From Clavelina lepadiformis (lineage: Eukaryota; Chordata; Ascidiacea; Aplousobranchia; Clavelinidae): a stretch of 64,000 bases of DNA. The notes beneath the pieces were generated by a model. The model ran no database searches. It was not told the origin of the DNA and saw nothing but the letters and a program-made list of their open reading frames with translations. This document shows positions 18,568 through 29,590 of the stretch, piece after piece (position 1 is the first letter of the stretch; the number at the start of each line of letters is the position of its first letter). The position numbers and the translations under genes were made by a program. The stretch spans positions 18,228,001-18,292,000 of the forward strand of contig NC_135242.1 in the NCBI RefSeq assembly GCF_947623445.1, given 5' to 3'.

Positions 18568-19425
18568 TCTTTGCCCAGCACTTTATTTTTTGTTTGCGTA
18601 TACTCGTCAATAAATTGCATATTTTGCTAGTAATTATTTTCTCTGTTTGATGCGATCAAATTATATTCCATTAAAACGCACCCGTTTTATTTTGTATGTA
18701 AGTAGCCTACAGTATTCTAATTAGCTTAGTGTCGCTCCCAAGAGGGTGTCATTGATGGCGACTTCTACGATTCGGAGATGGTTAAGGAGATGTCAAACAC
18801 TTAAAACTAAGATCTCTTTGATTTTGTTGGACGTCTTACGTAGGGCTTTAAAAAACCTGTTTAGACCAATCAGAAGGCAACATGGGAATTACCCTAGCAG
18901 TTGGCGTGCTTCAATGTCCCAGGTTGAGTGCAGAATTAGGCTACAAATTAGCATTAAAGTAGCTTACATTGAGTTTTTTAGATCAAAAATTTTAGTGTTT
19001 ATTTTGCGCCTCTGTTTAAAAAGTTTGAATAATGGTTTTTTGATGTCATTTTATGGAGTGGTAGTCCAAAACATACTACACTGACATGCAAAATTTCAGA
19101 GAACCCGATACAGGATTTTTCGAGTAATCAGTCTTTTAGTAAATTCACTGTATGATAAAAACAAACAAAGATTTTATGGCCGTTTTTGACGTTTGACGCC
19201 TGCTTAAGGGAGTTAAGTTCAGATGGCTTTTGCTTCTTGGTGGTAGGCCTACGTAGTTCTACTGCTGCATTAGCACTTTAATCACAAGCTCACGTCAACT
19301 TGAGCGGTTCACTACTGAAGATTCCCAGGAGTCAATGTTAATAGAGATCTTTCGATGATGCTGTCACGGAATCACTGAAGTGTTTTTTTCTGGCAACCGA
19401 CGGCGCGTTTGGCTTTGACGAGTTA
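18568..19425. other. NME7 3' flank, no gene seen
   Basis: Contains the NME7 polyadenylation signal AATAAA at 18609-18614. A 112-codon open frame at 18746-19084 has no recognisable family signature and I treat it as chance. Confidence 0.4.
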
Positions 19426-19433
19426 CCTTAGTG

Positions 19434-20370
19434 TAGGGTTGCCATATGTCAAGATTTTCCCTGACATGTCAGGGAATTTAGTGTTCAAATCTGCGTCAAG
19501 GAGAAATGCTAAAATGTGCTTAAAAGTCCGGAATTTTTTTAAATTGTCTTTTAGTCCAAGTTTTTCTAGGTTGCCACCTTTTTTCCAACTTTTTCTAGGT
19601 CGCGAACGTTCTCAGCTCGTCAAAACTGTCTGCTTTAAATCTGTCTGCACCTCGTTTATGACGTAAGTTGTTTACTACCTTTGAAGTTGAACAGCATTAG
19701 GGTTGGCTTATTCTAGTCGTTGAAGTCGTTTATGGAATGTTGCATCAGTGACGAAGAATTTACTGCACTGCCAGCACATAAGAAATGGTGCAGGTATTTT
19801 CAAAAGTCAAAAAACGCTGAATGTCTCTCAGAATTACTAAGGGTTGCCCAGTTTTTCTTTGCTGTGGCGCCATACAATGCAAATGTAAAGCGGGTGTTTT
19901 CACTGATGCAGAGTCAGTGGACAAAAGAAAGAAATAAGATGACCATTGAAACAATGAAAGGAATTTTAACACTTCAGTACAACTTCAAAAGCATGTCTTG
20001 TGGGGAATTTTATGTGTTTTTGAAGTCCAACAAGAGCTTGTTGAAAAAAATCAGATCTTCGGAAAAGAACGATTGGTATGAGGGAGAGTAGAGTATTGTT
20101 TATAAACTGCTATGCGTTCATTACTTGTAATTACCTTGGAGCGTATTTTGTAAAAATTCTGTGCTAATTTTCGTATTCATAAATGTTACTGTTTAAAAGA
20201 AAACTTGCATTCGTGTATTGCAGTGCAAATTTCTTTGCTGTTTTTGTATTGTTTCGTGTTTATGACAAAAAAGCAATGGCGGCAATGTACTTTGGTAATA
20301 TTCTAAAGTTAGTCAATGCAACTGAGGTAAATTTGTCAGGGATTGCACATTATCAAATATGGTAACCCTA
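19434..20370 (+). mobile_element. hAT element with transposase C-terminal ORF
   Basis: Inverted ends TAGGGTTGCCATAT and ATATGGTAACCCTA are flanked by a perfect 8-bp duplication ccttagtg (19426-19433 and 20371-20378). Inside, positions 19720-20091 encode 123 residues of a hAT transposase C-terminus: L-L-R-V-A-Q-F-F-F-A-V-A-P, then the R-V-F-S-L-M-Q-S-Q-W-T-K-E-R-N-K-M dimerisation signature. The frame is still open but the DNA-binding and catalytic parts are missing. It is a deleted copy, probably mobilised in trans. Confidence 0.93.
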
Positions 20371-20415
20371 CCTTAGTGTAACTGTTTGGAGATGATATGG
20401 TTTGGTACTGTGTAC

Positions 20416-20733
20416 CAGTGTTGTAATGACTCGAGTCAATGACTTGACTCAAGTCACGTTTTTAAATTACTTGACTTGACTCGAGTCAATGCCAGAAATG
20501 ACTTGAATTGACTCGAGTCTCGGAAAGTAACTTGACCAAGTCATTAAATCTTAGTTGTTGATTTATTGACCAACTGAACTACAGACATTTGATTTCGTTG
20601 CGAACGATCAGCCAATGACATGACTTGCTTTGACTTGCATTATATTTTAACTTGACTTGATCCAATTAGTAATTTGACTCGACTTGACTTAAGTCAACTT
20701 CCCAAATGACTTGACTTGAGCACTTACAGTACG
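20416..20733. mobile_element. ACTCGAGTCA-rich hAT MITE, copy with damaged right end
   Basis: Starts CAGTGTTGTAATGACTCGAG. The body is built of many TGACTTGACTCGAGTCA-like words on both strands. Colinear with the copies at 59668 and 63341, but the last ~30 bp are shortened to GAGCACTTACAGTAC. Confidence 0.8.
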
Positions 20734-21236
20734 AAATAACAGACTGGCCAATATCAGACTCAACGCGTAGAGCGCTGTAGTACGAATAACGTATTTCGGA
20801 AGTAATCAAAACCGGGTCACGTATTGTTAAACACACGGAATAAAGCACTAATAACGTTATAATATCATCACATCTGCACGAGAATTCCGTAGGAATATGA
20901 GCTAATTATGACAATTAGCACAAACGTAACAAAGACGTTTGCCATCACAACGTTTGAAGATACAACATACTGCATGTGGAGTAGTTGTAAACGGCTGAAC
21001 CAATAAAAGTAAATAAAATTAAAACACATTTTTTAGGCAACTCAGAAAAAGAACAAGATTTTTTTTAGGAGAGTCCCTCTAGTACTGCGCATATAAGCTA
21101 AGGCTCATAGTGTGATGGTGTGATTGTTAAGAGTTAAGTTGCTGTCCATAACTTACGAAAACCTAGATGCCATTTTCTCGACTATTCGTCTTTCGAAGTG
21201 CTAGCGCTCTCCTATTCTATAGTTGTTTAAAATAAC

Positions 21237-21719
21237 CAGAGGTGGGTAGTCGGTACCGGTACTTGGAAAAACAATGTACCGACGGTTCCGGTATTCGGTA
21301 ATATTTTTAATAAGTAGTTCGGTACTTTGTCGGTATTTGGTACCGGTACTGTTTGTCTAAAAGATGCTGATGCAAATGCAATGTTTGCCGCTATTATGCC
21401 CTCGGTAAAGGTTACTTCAGGTCAAAACCTACGTGACGTTACTCGGTTGCAATTTTACTTCACATTTCTAGGTAAAAAAAGATCAACAAATGCTAAAATT
21501 AGTATTACGGGTTAATTAACATATATTTTTGAAAACATATTTGTTAAAATTTTGGAATAATCACCTAAAAAATACCGAGTACCGGGACCGACATAAATTT
21601 CTTGAAAAAAGTAATCCGGTACAGTCAAAAAAAGTACCCGACGGTTCCGGTATCGTTACTGAAAAAGTACCGCAGTACAGTAATTCGGTACTATAGTACC
21701 GCGGTACTGCCCACCTATG
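21237..21719. mobile_element. Non-autonomous hAT rich in GGTACCGG words
   Basis: Ends CAGAGGTGGGTAGTC and GTACTGCCCACCTATG are inverted and flanked by a perfect 8-bp duplication aaaataac (21229-21236 and 21720-21727). Both subterminal regions are packed with CGGTACCGG, CGGTACTT and GACGGTTCCGGTA words, likely transposase-binding sites. No transposase is encoded. Confidence 0.9.
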
Positions 21720-21727
21720 AAAATAAC

Positions 21728-24700
21728 GAATATTTGCGAAGATTTTGACTAGGCTAGTCAAAATTTTTGTGCTAACGATCGTGAATTAAATATATTTGCA
21801 TGAAGAGGGCATAGAATACTAACTGCTGCGAAGAATTTTTCTTTGTCATTTTTGCGAACATTTCTAATCGCACGAAGAGCATGGAATACCCCCACCAGAT
21901 TTAACACGTATATAAGAAGGTAAGTTTTCTTTATTGAGTTTTCGTAAAAGATTGAAGACTCAAAAAGATGCAGTGCAGCGCAATGTGTCTCGATTTATTA
22001 CTCAAAAATCCCATTATTTTTCCATTCCTATGTTTGCCTTTTTACAGAAAAACTTTTGCGAAAATTGAAGGTAATACTTTTCATTCCTGTGTTGTCATAT
22101 TTGTTATACTGTTATATATACTGATTGACTGACTACATCTTGTAATTCGAAAGTGAGGTTTCTGACTAAGTCAAAACTTAAAATCGCAATTTGGGAGATG
22201 CCTTCGTCTCGTTTTGAAGTTAATTAGGCCATGTTGTTCGTATCACTCATATGCTCCAATATTTTGATTATTTACACGCACCTAATAAAGAGGATTGTAC
22301 CCTAAATTTTGGACAGGTAGCTAGAAAATGACAGTCCTGAACTATAACTGCATTTGTGCCATTGGCACGCACTCTTTGTTGTGGAGAATTTCGATCAACG
22401 CTTGATTGGTTCTCGTTTCTAAAAGTGCGTTGACTTGGTCATTTACTTTGTGTTACTGTGAGTTTAGGTTAGCTGTAACTACAAGGTTATCTTTCAAGCC
22501 TGATTTGATAAACAGTTTTTTACGTTTTGTTACAATATTAATCCTTGTTCATTAACTTAGTATTTTTTATTTATTTATACGTAGATCGACTTGTCTGCTT
22601 TTATTGTACTTCAGGTATGATTATAGGAAGCAGAAATTGAGTTTTAAGGAAGATTGTTGATTGTTGAAGATGTTGAAGATTGCATTGAGTCTTAAGTCTT
22701 AGAAATCTGAATTACTGATTGAATTCCTTCTAAGTTCCAAGGCACAACATCTGCATATCTTCACAATTAGGCTCTACTGACCTTCATCATACAGTGTGTG
22801 ATGTACCATGTCGATTAAAGAGTCTAATAACTTACTACAGTGTACATATACCAAAGACAAGATCGAGCATTCGTGCGGTATAAAAAAACTTTACGTTTTT
22901 CCACTTTAGTTATATGAACTGGAAGCTCATGAGGCTACCTTCCGGCGAGTATTGTTACAAATTTTTGTTAAACAGCAAGTTCATTTTCTGCCACTTACGT
23001 TTATAAAAAAAACAATTATAAAATTTAAATCAGAATTTCAACTTCTTTTTAACATTGCCAACAGAGCTCAAGGAGAATTTTAGCGCTTCCGCAATGTCGG
23101 CAAACCGACATTTATACAAACGACGTCGACTTCAGCGACGAACCAGTTAAGCGCCTTTCTGGTAAAAAAGAAGGAACCGGAATCAATTCCCAGCATTTGA
23201 GCTAGCACTGTAACACTCGTGAGCAACGTATGAAAGACGCTTGCTTCTTTTCAGTGATCATTCCTGAAGAACAGTTCCAGATTTGGGAATACTCCTATGA
23301 AAAAAAACAATTAAAAAATATGTAAGTACATCTAGAGCTGGGTAACTGCTCTTTTAAAAAACGTTGTTCGCGCTCTCGCTCTCTCGTGAATGAAAAAGAA
23401 ACGTGGCTTTTTCTTTCTTTTATGCACAAAAAAAACAAGCGCGCTCATGCTTCCGCTGTTTTATAGCCATAAAAATACTTTCACTTCGGCGCAAGTTTAA
23501 AAACCAATCGCATTCGAATGTTCCATATTTACATTGTAAAACGTGTGTCTAGTTGTAGCCAAAAATTTCTTATCATAATTTGTTGTAAGTATTAGGCAAT
23601 TTCATGGAATCCAATGATGAAGCATTTTGTTTTGGTCACACCTGCCAAAAATGATTAACAGACAAGTAGAGTATTAAGAACCTTCTAGAATGGTAGATGC
23701 CGACGTTCATTAATTCAATATTATTCACTTTTAAAGTAGCTTATATATCGGTTAAGTCATCAAAATCTGTGCAAGCCTGTCTGTCACTGACCATTGTTTA
23801 TCAGTTTAAAAAGAAAGCGGTTATATCGAACCGCCATGACATGATTCTGACGTGCTTACAGCCTTGCGTGAAATTAGCCTAATCTTAAGTAATCATGTTT
23901 TATTCACTGTAAAAAATTAGTCTTGAATCACTCTAAAAACAAAATTATATTTAACCAATATTTTTTTAAATTCAACCATTTTTATCCATTTTTTGCATTC
24001 GCAGCATTGTTTGTACAAAGAAAAAGAGCGGCGAGCGCATAACCCTTAAAAAAGCTTGCTTGAAATTGAACCCGCTCGTGTAAATGAATCATGAGCCATT
24101 CTGCATTGTTATTATTACTTTACCATATCGGAAAATTAACCATTTTGGTTGATTTTGGTTCTGTTTCGAGTTCCTTTTACTCCAACTCCCCTGCCGATCG
24201 TTTTCTTGAAAACGCTCTCCTAAAACTTCATAGTGCATGTAGAGAGGGCAAGGCCCACTTTGGGGAAACACTGCGCGAAAAGAATTTATAGCCCAATAAA
24301 CTATTATGTGCAATTTAATACGGTTCCCTTGACAGTGCGCCCGCGTGGTTATAGTAGTGTTAGATGATGTTTGAGCAAGGCATTAACCACGCTTCCTTTG
24401 TTCTAGTGGTACCAGCAAGCAGTTCCCAAAACATTAAAAAAGAAAAATAGCATCCATAGGGAATTACACCCAGCACCCAATGCACCCAGCCATGCTCACG
24501 CAGTGGGAGCCCAAACGGTGAAAAATCATCCAGGATTTTCAAAGTCGAAAAAGATATTCTTCAGTTTAAGTCAAGCATAAATATTCTGTTACCGGGCCAT
24601 AATCATATTATAACGCTTGAAAAGCACAACATTGTTGTGGAGTAGCCTGGTGTTAGCTATTCTTTAACAGAGAGTTACTTCAATGTTAACCATAAAAAAC

Positions 24701-24925
24701 ATTTTTATAAAACGCTTTTAAAATCGTTGGTATATGAATTCCTGTGGCCTAGCAGTTTTTACATGGGGAAATTCCCTTTATGAAATTTACACCTAACTTA
24801 CAGACCTTATGAAAGAAGTTGCTGAGTGCTGACCATAAGTTTAATCACTATTCTTGAGTACAGCATCTTTTCACGAGTAATAAAGTTTTTTACCGAAATA
24901 GTTTGTGTAAAATTGATTCCACGTA
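21728..24925. other. Long intergenic stretch upstream of PSTK
   Basis: About 3.2 kb without a recognisable exon, RNA gene or bounded transposon. Open frames (for example 23697-23882 and 24091-24291) have no family signature. The PSTK promoter must lie near its right end, but I see no clear TATA box. Confidence 0.4.
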
Positions 24926-25897
24926 ATGTCAAAGGCGTGTATTTGTGTATTATGTGGGTTGCCTGGTTCTGGAAAAACAACTTTTTGCAGTAGTTTGATA
25001 AAAAGTGAACTGCATCAGTATCAATTTATTCACGTATGTTATGATGCACTGATACCATGGATCGATTTTAAAGACCCACGAGACATTCATGCATGGAAAG
25101 CTCGCAGACAATTAGTTCTACACTTTGTGCATAATGTACTGCAATTTTTTCTCTCCGGTAATATTGACATGAAAATATTACAAGTGCAAACATTAGTAGA
25201 AAAAGAGGTAAATCGGGTATTACTTCAGACTGAAAAATTAATAAAAAGCGCTATGACTAAGAATGTTGTAATTTTGGTTGATGATAATATGCAATTCAGA
25301 GAAATGAGATATGAATATTGTCAGTTATCCCGGCAATTGAACACTGGTTTTGCCATTTTATATATGGCCTGTCCACTTCTTATATGCCAGCAGAGAAATG
25401 AAAGTCGATCATCCGAAAGTATTGTTAAGAATCAATCATTTTTAAGAATTCAAGCTCAAATGGAACTGCCAGGAACATCTCAATGCAAGTGGGAAAGCAA
25501 TTATTGCGAAGTTGACACCTCAACAATAGATGATGATGTTTTGAACAAGGTCGCTGTATTGCTGGACCATGCATTTGCTAATCCAATGCAGAATATTAAT
25601 TTGGTTGACCATAAATTGGCCGAACATACCAGACTGGTGAATATGAACAGTCTCACTCACCAAGCTGATATTGTGTTGCGTAGGTTATGTGGTGAAGTTT
25701 TAAAGCATGAGCTTAGTCCGCAGTGCTTAGCTCCTAAACTCTCACTTGCAAAGAAGATGGTACTTCAAGAAATAAAATGTGGGAATATGCATGAAAATGA
25801 TTACTTAACACATACGAGACACATTGATCAAGAAAAACTTACCCTAAGGTTGAGAAATCTTTTAACTGGTTATTTAGAAGAACTAAATTTAAGTTGA
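24926..25897 (+). CDS. PSTK: PSTK, L-seryl-tRNA(Sec) kinase
   Basis: Phosphorylates Ser-tRNA(Sec) to Sep-tRNA(Sec), which SEPSECS then converts to selenocysteinyl-tRNA. One uninterrupted coding exon, 323 aa (human 348). The P-loop G-L-P-G-S-G-K-T-T is at residues 11-19. A Walker-B-like V-D-D-N sits at 118-121 followed by the family stretch F-R-E-M-R-Y-E. A lid-type C-P-L-L-I-C-Q-Q-R-N is near 149-158. The C-terminal half is the helical tRNA-binding region. A family alternative would be KTI12/DPH4-type P-loop kinases, but the D-D-N...R-Y-E block and C-terminal layout favour PSTK. An ATTAAA at 25945-25950 may be the polyadenylation signal. Presence of PSTK implies the organism makes selenoproteins. 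Confidence 0.93.
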   Translation: MSKACICVLCGLPGSGKTTFCSSLIKSELHQYQFIHVCYDALIPWIDFKDPRDIHAWKARRQLVLHFVHNVLQFFLSGNIDMKILQVQTLVEKEVNRVLLQTEKLIKSAMTKNVVILVDDNMQFREMRYEYCQLSRQLNTGFAILYMACPLLICQQRNESRSSESIVKNQSFLRIQAQMELPGTSQCKWESNYCEVDTSTIDDDVLNKVAVLLDHAFANPMQNINLVDHKLAEHTRLVNMNSLTHQADIVLRRLCGEVLKHELSPQCLAPKLSLAKKMVLQEIKCGNMHENDYLTHTRHIDQEKLTLRLRNLLTGYLEELNLS

Positions 25898-27013
25898 CAG
25901 TAAAATGCGTTTTGATTATGTGCATGCATTGTTTTTGTTTAAGTATTAAAGTTAACAACCTGTTATTCTGTAAACATTAGCAAACGCAAGGATAGGGTTT
26001 AGTGGTTAAAACCCCTGCCTTTCATTAGCACTTTACATGCATAAAGAACTGAATTATTAATCATTAATTGTGTTACGCAACCTTAAAAAACCCCTCCAAA
26101 AATCTTCTGCAAACGCAAATGCATGTAAAAGTACTAGACTACAGCTACAGGTCTCCAAACTGCGCCAAATGGTGCCATATTGAATTTATACCACAATGCT
26201 GCCAATTTCTTTGGATCAATGCATTTGGTAAATCCCATTATGATTCATTCCAGAACAAGAGTCTTCATAAAACCTCTCCTAATAATTAAATATAAGAAAA
26301 ATGACAAATAGCTGATGAGGAATAAGAAATTTTGCTGACTTTAATCTGTGATTGTAAGCTATTATGCTATACTTCCCAGTAATAAACCAAAACAAAAAAG
26401 AAATCTTTGTATTATGATTTAACAATGTGTTTGCTTTTTATTCGTTGAAGCTATTTGCTCTTAACCCCTTTGGTTTTGTGACCGCCTGCCAAAAAATTGG
26501 AGACCCATGCTTTATACTGGCGAATAAAAATTTAAAAAGGTTTAAGAACCTCATTGACCAGGGGTGCCCAAAGTTTTAAGTGTATGGGCCTTATTATATT
26601 ATAGATTCTTGTTTCTTAGCAGTTTGCAAACAGTTTTTTCTAAAATGGTTTATCCTAAAATTTCTGTTTAACATCTTGACTGTGCAGCCAATGCTTCATT
26701 AAACCTGCTATATTTTTTATATCCTTGCTTTTTGACAGTTTCAACTGGGAATTCTGATTGAATTAACTGACAATCGTTTCACGCAATTAAATTTAATTAC
26801 ATCAACTTTAATTGTGACATTGGTCGCGGGCCACAAAACCTTTTTGTGTAGCCTTGTCAGTGACAAATCAGACTATGTGATTGAATTGTGATTGTATGTC
26901 ATTGTGTTGTTGTTTGGTATCACTGTATAAGTAAAAATTAAACACTTTATGAGCAATGTAGAAACTAATGTTATGCATGTGTTTCAGGACCATTACTAGG
27001 ATCTACTTTAAAA
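25898..27013. other. PSTK-WDR91 intergenic region with hAT fragment
   Basis: From 26559 a hAT-type left end CAGGGGTGCCCAAAG is followed by transposon-like sequence to GGTCGCGGGCCACAAAACC near 26840. The matching right terminus is missing. A pyrimidine-rich acceptor ending TGTTTCAG at about 26988 lies just before the WDR91 start, so the WDR91 5' UTR is cis- or trans-spliced. Confidence 0.5.
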
Positions 27014-29590
27014 ATGCCATGGCACCCAAAAAGAATATGGGCACAAGGTGTAGGGAATATGGACAGACTCATTCGAGATTACTTATTGCAACGAGGATTC
27101 AACAATACATTGAAAGCGTTTGACCTGGACATAAAGCAGGACAAAGACAAAGGTTTTCGGCCAGACAAGGTCATCCAATATGTTCAAAGCATGATAAATT
27201 CCTATGATGTTGAATCTCTAAGATCTTATTGGAATCATTTGCATGAAATATTTTTTAGCCAGTATGACAAAGCTGACCAAGAAAAGGTCAAGAAAATTGA
27301 ATACAGCCTGTATCGTTATTACGCAGTGATCTGTATCCAGAATGGAAAAAAGAAGGAATGTGGTGAATTTTTCGAGAAAATGAATACTACGTTGTTAGGT
27401 GCACCAGAGTGGAAAGAATGGTTTCCTTTACCATTTACCCCTCATCCTGAAAATCACAAGTACTTTGCACCATTTTTTACTAAGCAATGGCAAGATACAT
27501 TTCTTGTTTCGTTTCATAACTTTCTTTCAGCCGTTTATAATCGTGCATCTGCTCCTGAATTGATACAGCATTTTCTGGATGACCAAGACAGAATAGAATT
27601 GCTGCAAACAATGGTTGATGATATGCAAGCACACATTGAAGAAATTACTCAAGAAACTTATATGTATATGCCAAGACAGAAGAGAGAGTTAAGAGCAAAC
27701 TACATAAGAGCCATGAATTTACCAGGATCAATGGTGCCAGAGGATAATGTAGTTTTTTTACCACGACCTCAAAAGAAGAAATCACCATTTAGTTTTGCCA
27801 AAAAAAGTTCAACGACTGTAGACCCTAGCATACCAGTTAAGCCAATTCCCACATCCACTAAAATCAGTGAGGTAAAGCAATCAAGCTCAAGTAAACTTTC
27901 TGCCAAATTGTCTTCCTCTGCATCAAGTATGTCGATGGAAGTCCCAAAACTATCATATCTTCCCAAGAAAGCCAAATCGTCTTCAGCTATTCCATCTTCC
28001 TCTTCTCATGACAAACAAGCATCTTCTCCAGTAACTAATCTCACAGATTCCAATCTTTCACCAGGAGAAAAAAAATTATCAAATTATCAAATGCAACGGC
28101 GAGAGTTGATGGGTGTAAATTCAGACACACCTTCAAAAGAAAACGAAGCATCCTCCAAAGATGATACACAAAGCAGTTTAGCCTCCAGCAACCGACCATC
28201 GTCCTCTTCTTTGTCTACATCTGCACCCTTGTTACCTTCGGAACCAACCATTGCAATGTCAGTTGATGAAACATCTGCAAGCATCAACCAACTATCCTTA
28301 TCAAATAGTACGACTTCTACTTGTCAGGCTACACTTACTGTGTCTTCATCAACAGAATCACAGCCCTCAACTTCTAAGCCTAGATATCCATTTATTCCTC
28401 CCCCAAATTACGAGAGTTTACCACCAATCGTGAAATTGGCTCATGCTATGCCAAGGATAAAACCAAAGCCTGAAACTAACGTTTTGCCAGCATTTCAGTT
28501 TCCACCTTCCTTAGATAATCCTTTAGCCGGAACTTTGTATAGGTCTCACATTCCTTTAAGTGCTGACGAATATCAGGAACATCATTCTGCTATCATACAA
28601 TGTCGTTTTGATGCAACAGGTGATGCTGTGGCCAGTTGTGACAAAGATGGAGTTGTCAAGGTGTGGCGTTGTGAACCATCAATAAGCACCATTGCAACAG
28701 TTATGTCACGGTCCCCGTTTCTGTCTTTGGACTGGTGCAAGTCTGCAAACGACCTACTGATTTTAGGCACTTCCAGTTCTCTTATTCGAATATACAATCC
28801 CGAAACCAAGTTAACTCTTCAGGATATAAAGTCCTCACATACTTATCCACACATAACACAGATTTCATCGCATCCATCCGGGAATATGTTCGCAACTACT
28901 TGCGTTGCTAGGTCGGTCTTTTCTAACACGGCTAGTACTACTGATTTGAGCACTATGACAGCAGGTTCTCTCCAGATATGGTCTTTAAAGGAAAGTAACG
29001 CCTCACTTCATCGAGTTGTGTATGAAAGTGCGGATAGTTATGCTACATGCCTTGCACATGATAAATCAGGCTTACTATTAGCTTGTGGTGATTCAAAGGG
29101 CAATTTAACCCTCTTCGACACCAGAACTTTTACTCCCGCAATCACAGTGCAGGACGCACACAACGGTGGTGTTTATACGACCCAATTTACAACGACGGAG
29201 AAGTATATTCTTACCCTCGGGGCCGACGGAAAATTCTTCGCGTGGGACAAAAGAAAAATAGACGATCCCGTCGATTTGCCGCTACACAAAAATGCGGCTG
29301 GGCCGTTTGAAATTTCAGGATACGGTGGTTACAAGCAAGTACACGATCCCAGTGGTGGAAAGTTGTTTGCGTTGGAACCAGATGGAAAACACGTTCTCAC
29401 TTGTGATAGTTTAACGGGACTCGTCTATGAGCTGAACGTAGAGCAGCAAGAAATGAAGCAGGTTTTGCTTTTGAAGAGTCATTCTTCGCCTGTTACTAGC
29501 GTCGACTGGGCCTCATCCATCAATTGTGGCCATTGTCTAAGCGGTTCAATGGACGGTAAAATTAACGTCGCTACTTTATTAAACCAATAA
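27014..29590 (+). CDS. WDR91: WDR91, WD40 endosome maturation factor
   Basis: WDR91 is a Rab7 effector on endosomes that lowers PI3P synthesis during early-to-late endosome conversion. A single coding exon gives 858 aa (human 747). The N-terminal helical region has R-D-Y-L-L-Q-R-G-F, Y-R-Y-Y, E-W-K-E-W-F-P-L-P-F and F-S...F-L-V-S-F-H-N-F-L-S. A long Ser/Thr-rich linker spans roughly 255-420, longer than in human. WD40 repeats run from about 519 to the end, with E-H-H-S-A-I-I-Q-C-R, K-V-W-R, A-G-P-F-E-I-S-G-Y-G-G-Y-K-Q-V and S-M-D-G-K-I-N-V-A-T-L-L. Met16 (M-D-R-L-I-R-D-Y) aligns with the conserved family start; Met1 would add 15 residues. The stop codon lies inside an AATAAA (29586-29591). 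Confidence 0.96.
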   Translation: MPWHPKRIWAQGVGNMDRLIRDYLLQRGFNNTLKAFDLDIKQDKDKGFRPDKVIQYVQSMINSYDVESLRSYWNHLHEIFFSQYDKADQEKVKKIEYSLYRYYAVICIQNGKKKECGEFFEKMNTTLLGAPEWKEWFPLPFTPHPENHKYFAPFFTKQWQDTFLVSFHNFLSAVYNRASAPELIQHFLDDQDRIELLQTMVDDMQAHIEEITQETYMYMPRQKRELRANYIRAMNLPGSMVPEDNVVFLPRPQKKKSPFSFAKKSSTTVDPSIPVKPIPTSTKISEVKQSSSSKLSAKLSSSASSMSMEVPKLSYLPKKAKSSSAIPSSSSHDKQASSPVTNLTDSNLSPGEKKLSNYQMQRRELMGVNSDTPSKENEASSKDDTQSSLASSNRPSSSSLSTSAPLLPSEPTIAMSVDETSASINQLSLSNSTTSTCQATLTVSSSTESQPSTSKPRYPFIPPPNYESLPPIVKLAHAMPRIKPKPETNVLPAFQFPPSLDNPLAGTLYRSHIPLSADEYQEHHSAIIQCRFDATGDAVASCDKDGVVKVWRCEPSISTIATVMSRSPFLSLDWCKSANDLLILGTSSSLIRIYNPETKLTLQDIKSSHTYPHITQISSHPSGNMFATTCVARSVFSNTASTTDLSTMTAGSLQIWSLKESNASLHRVVYESADSYATCLAHDKSGLLLACGDSKGNLTLFDTRTFTPAITVQDAHNGGVYTTQFTTTEKYILTLGADGKFFAWDKRKIDDPVDLPLHKNAAGPFEISGYGGYKQVHDPSGGKLFALEPDGKHVLTCDSLTGLVYELNVEQQEMKQVLLLKSHSSPVTSVDWASSINCGHCLSGSMDGKINVATLLNQ

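Noticed and set aside
18746..19084. 112-codon plus-strand frame after NME7
   Set aside because: No recognisable domain, no splice sites in frame and odd composition.
19720..20091. Possible domesticated host gene from the hAT ORF
   Set aside because: The element still has matching ends and a perfect duplication, which fits a recent non-autonomous insertion better than a host gene.
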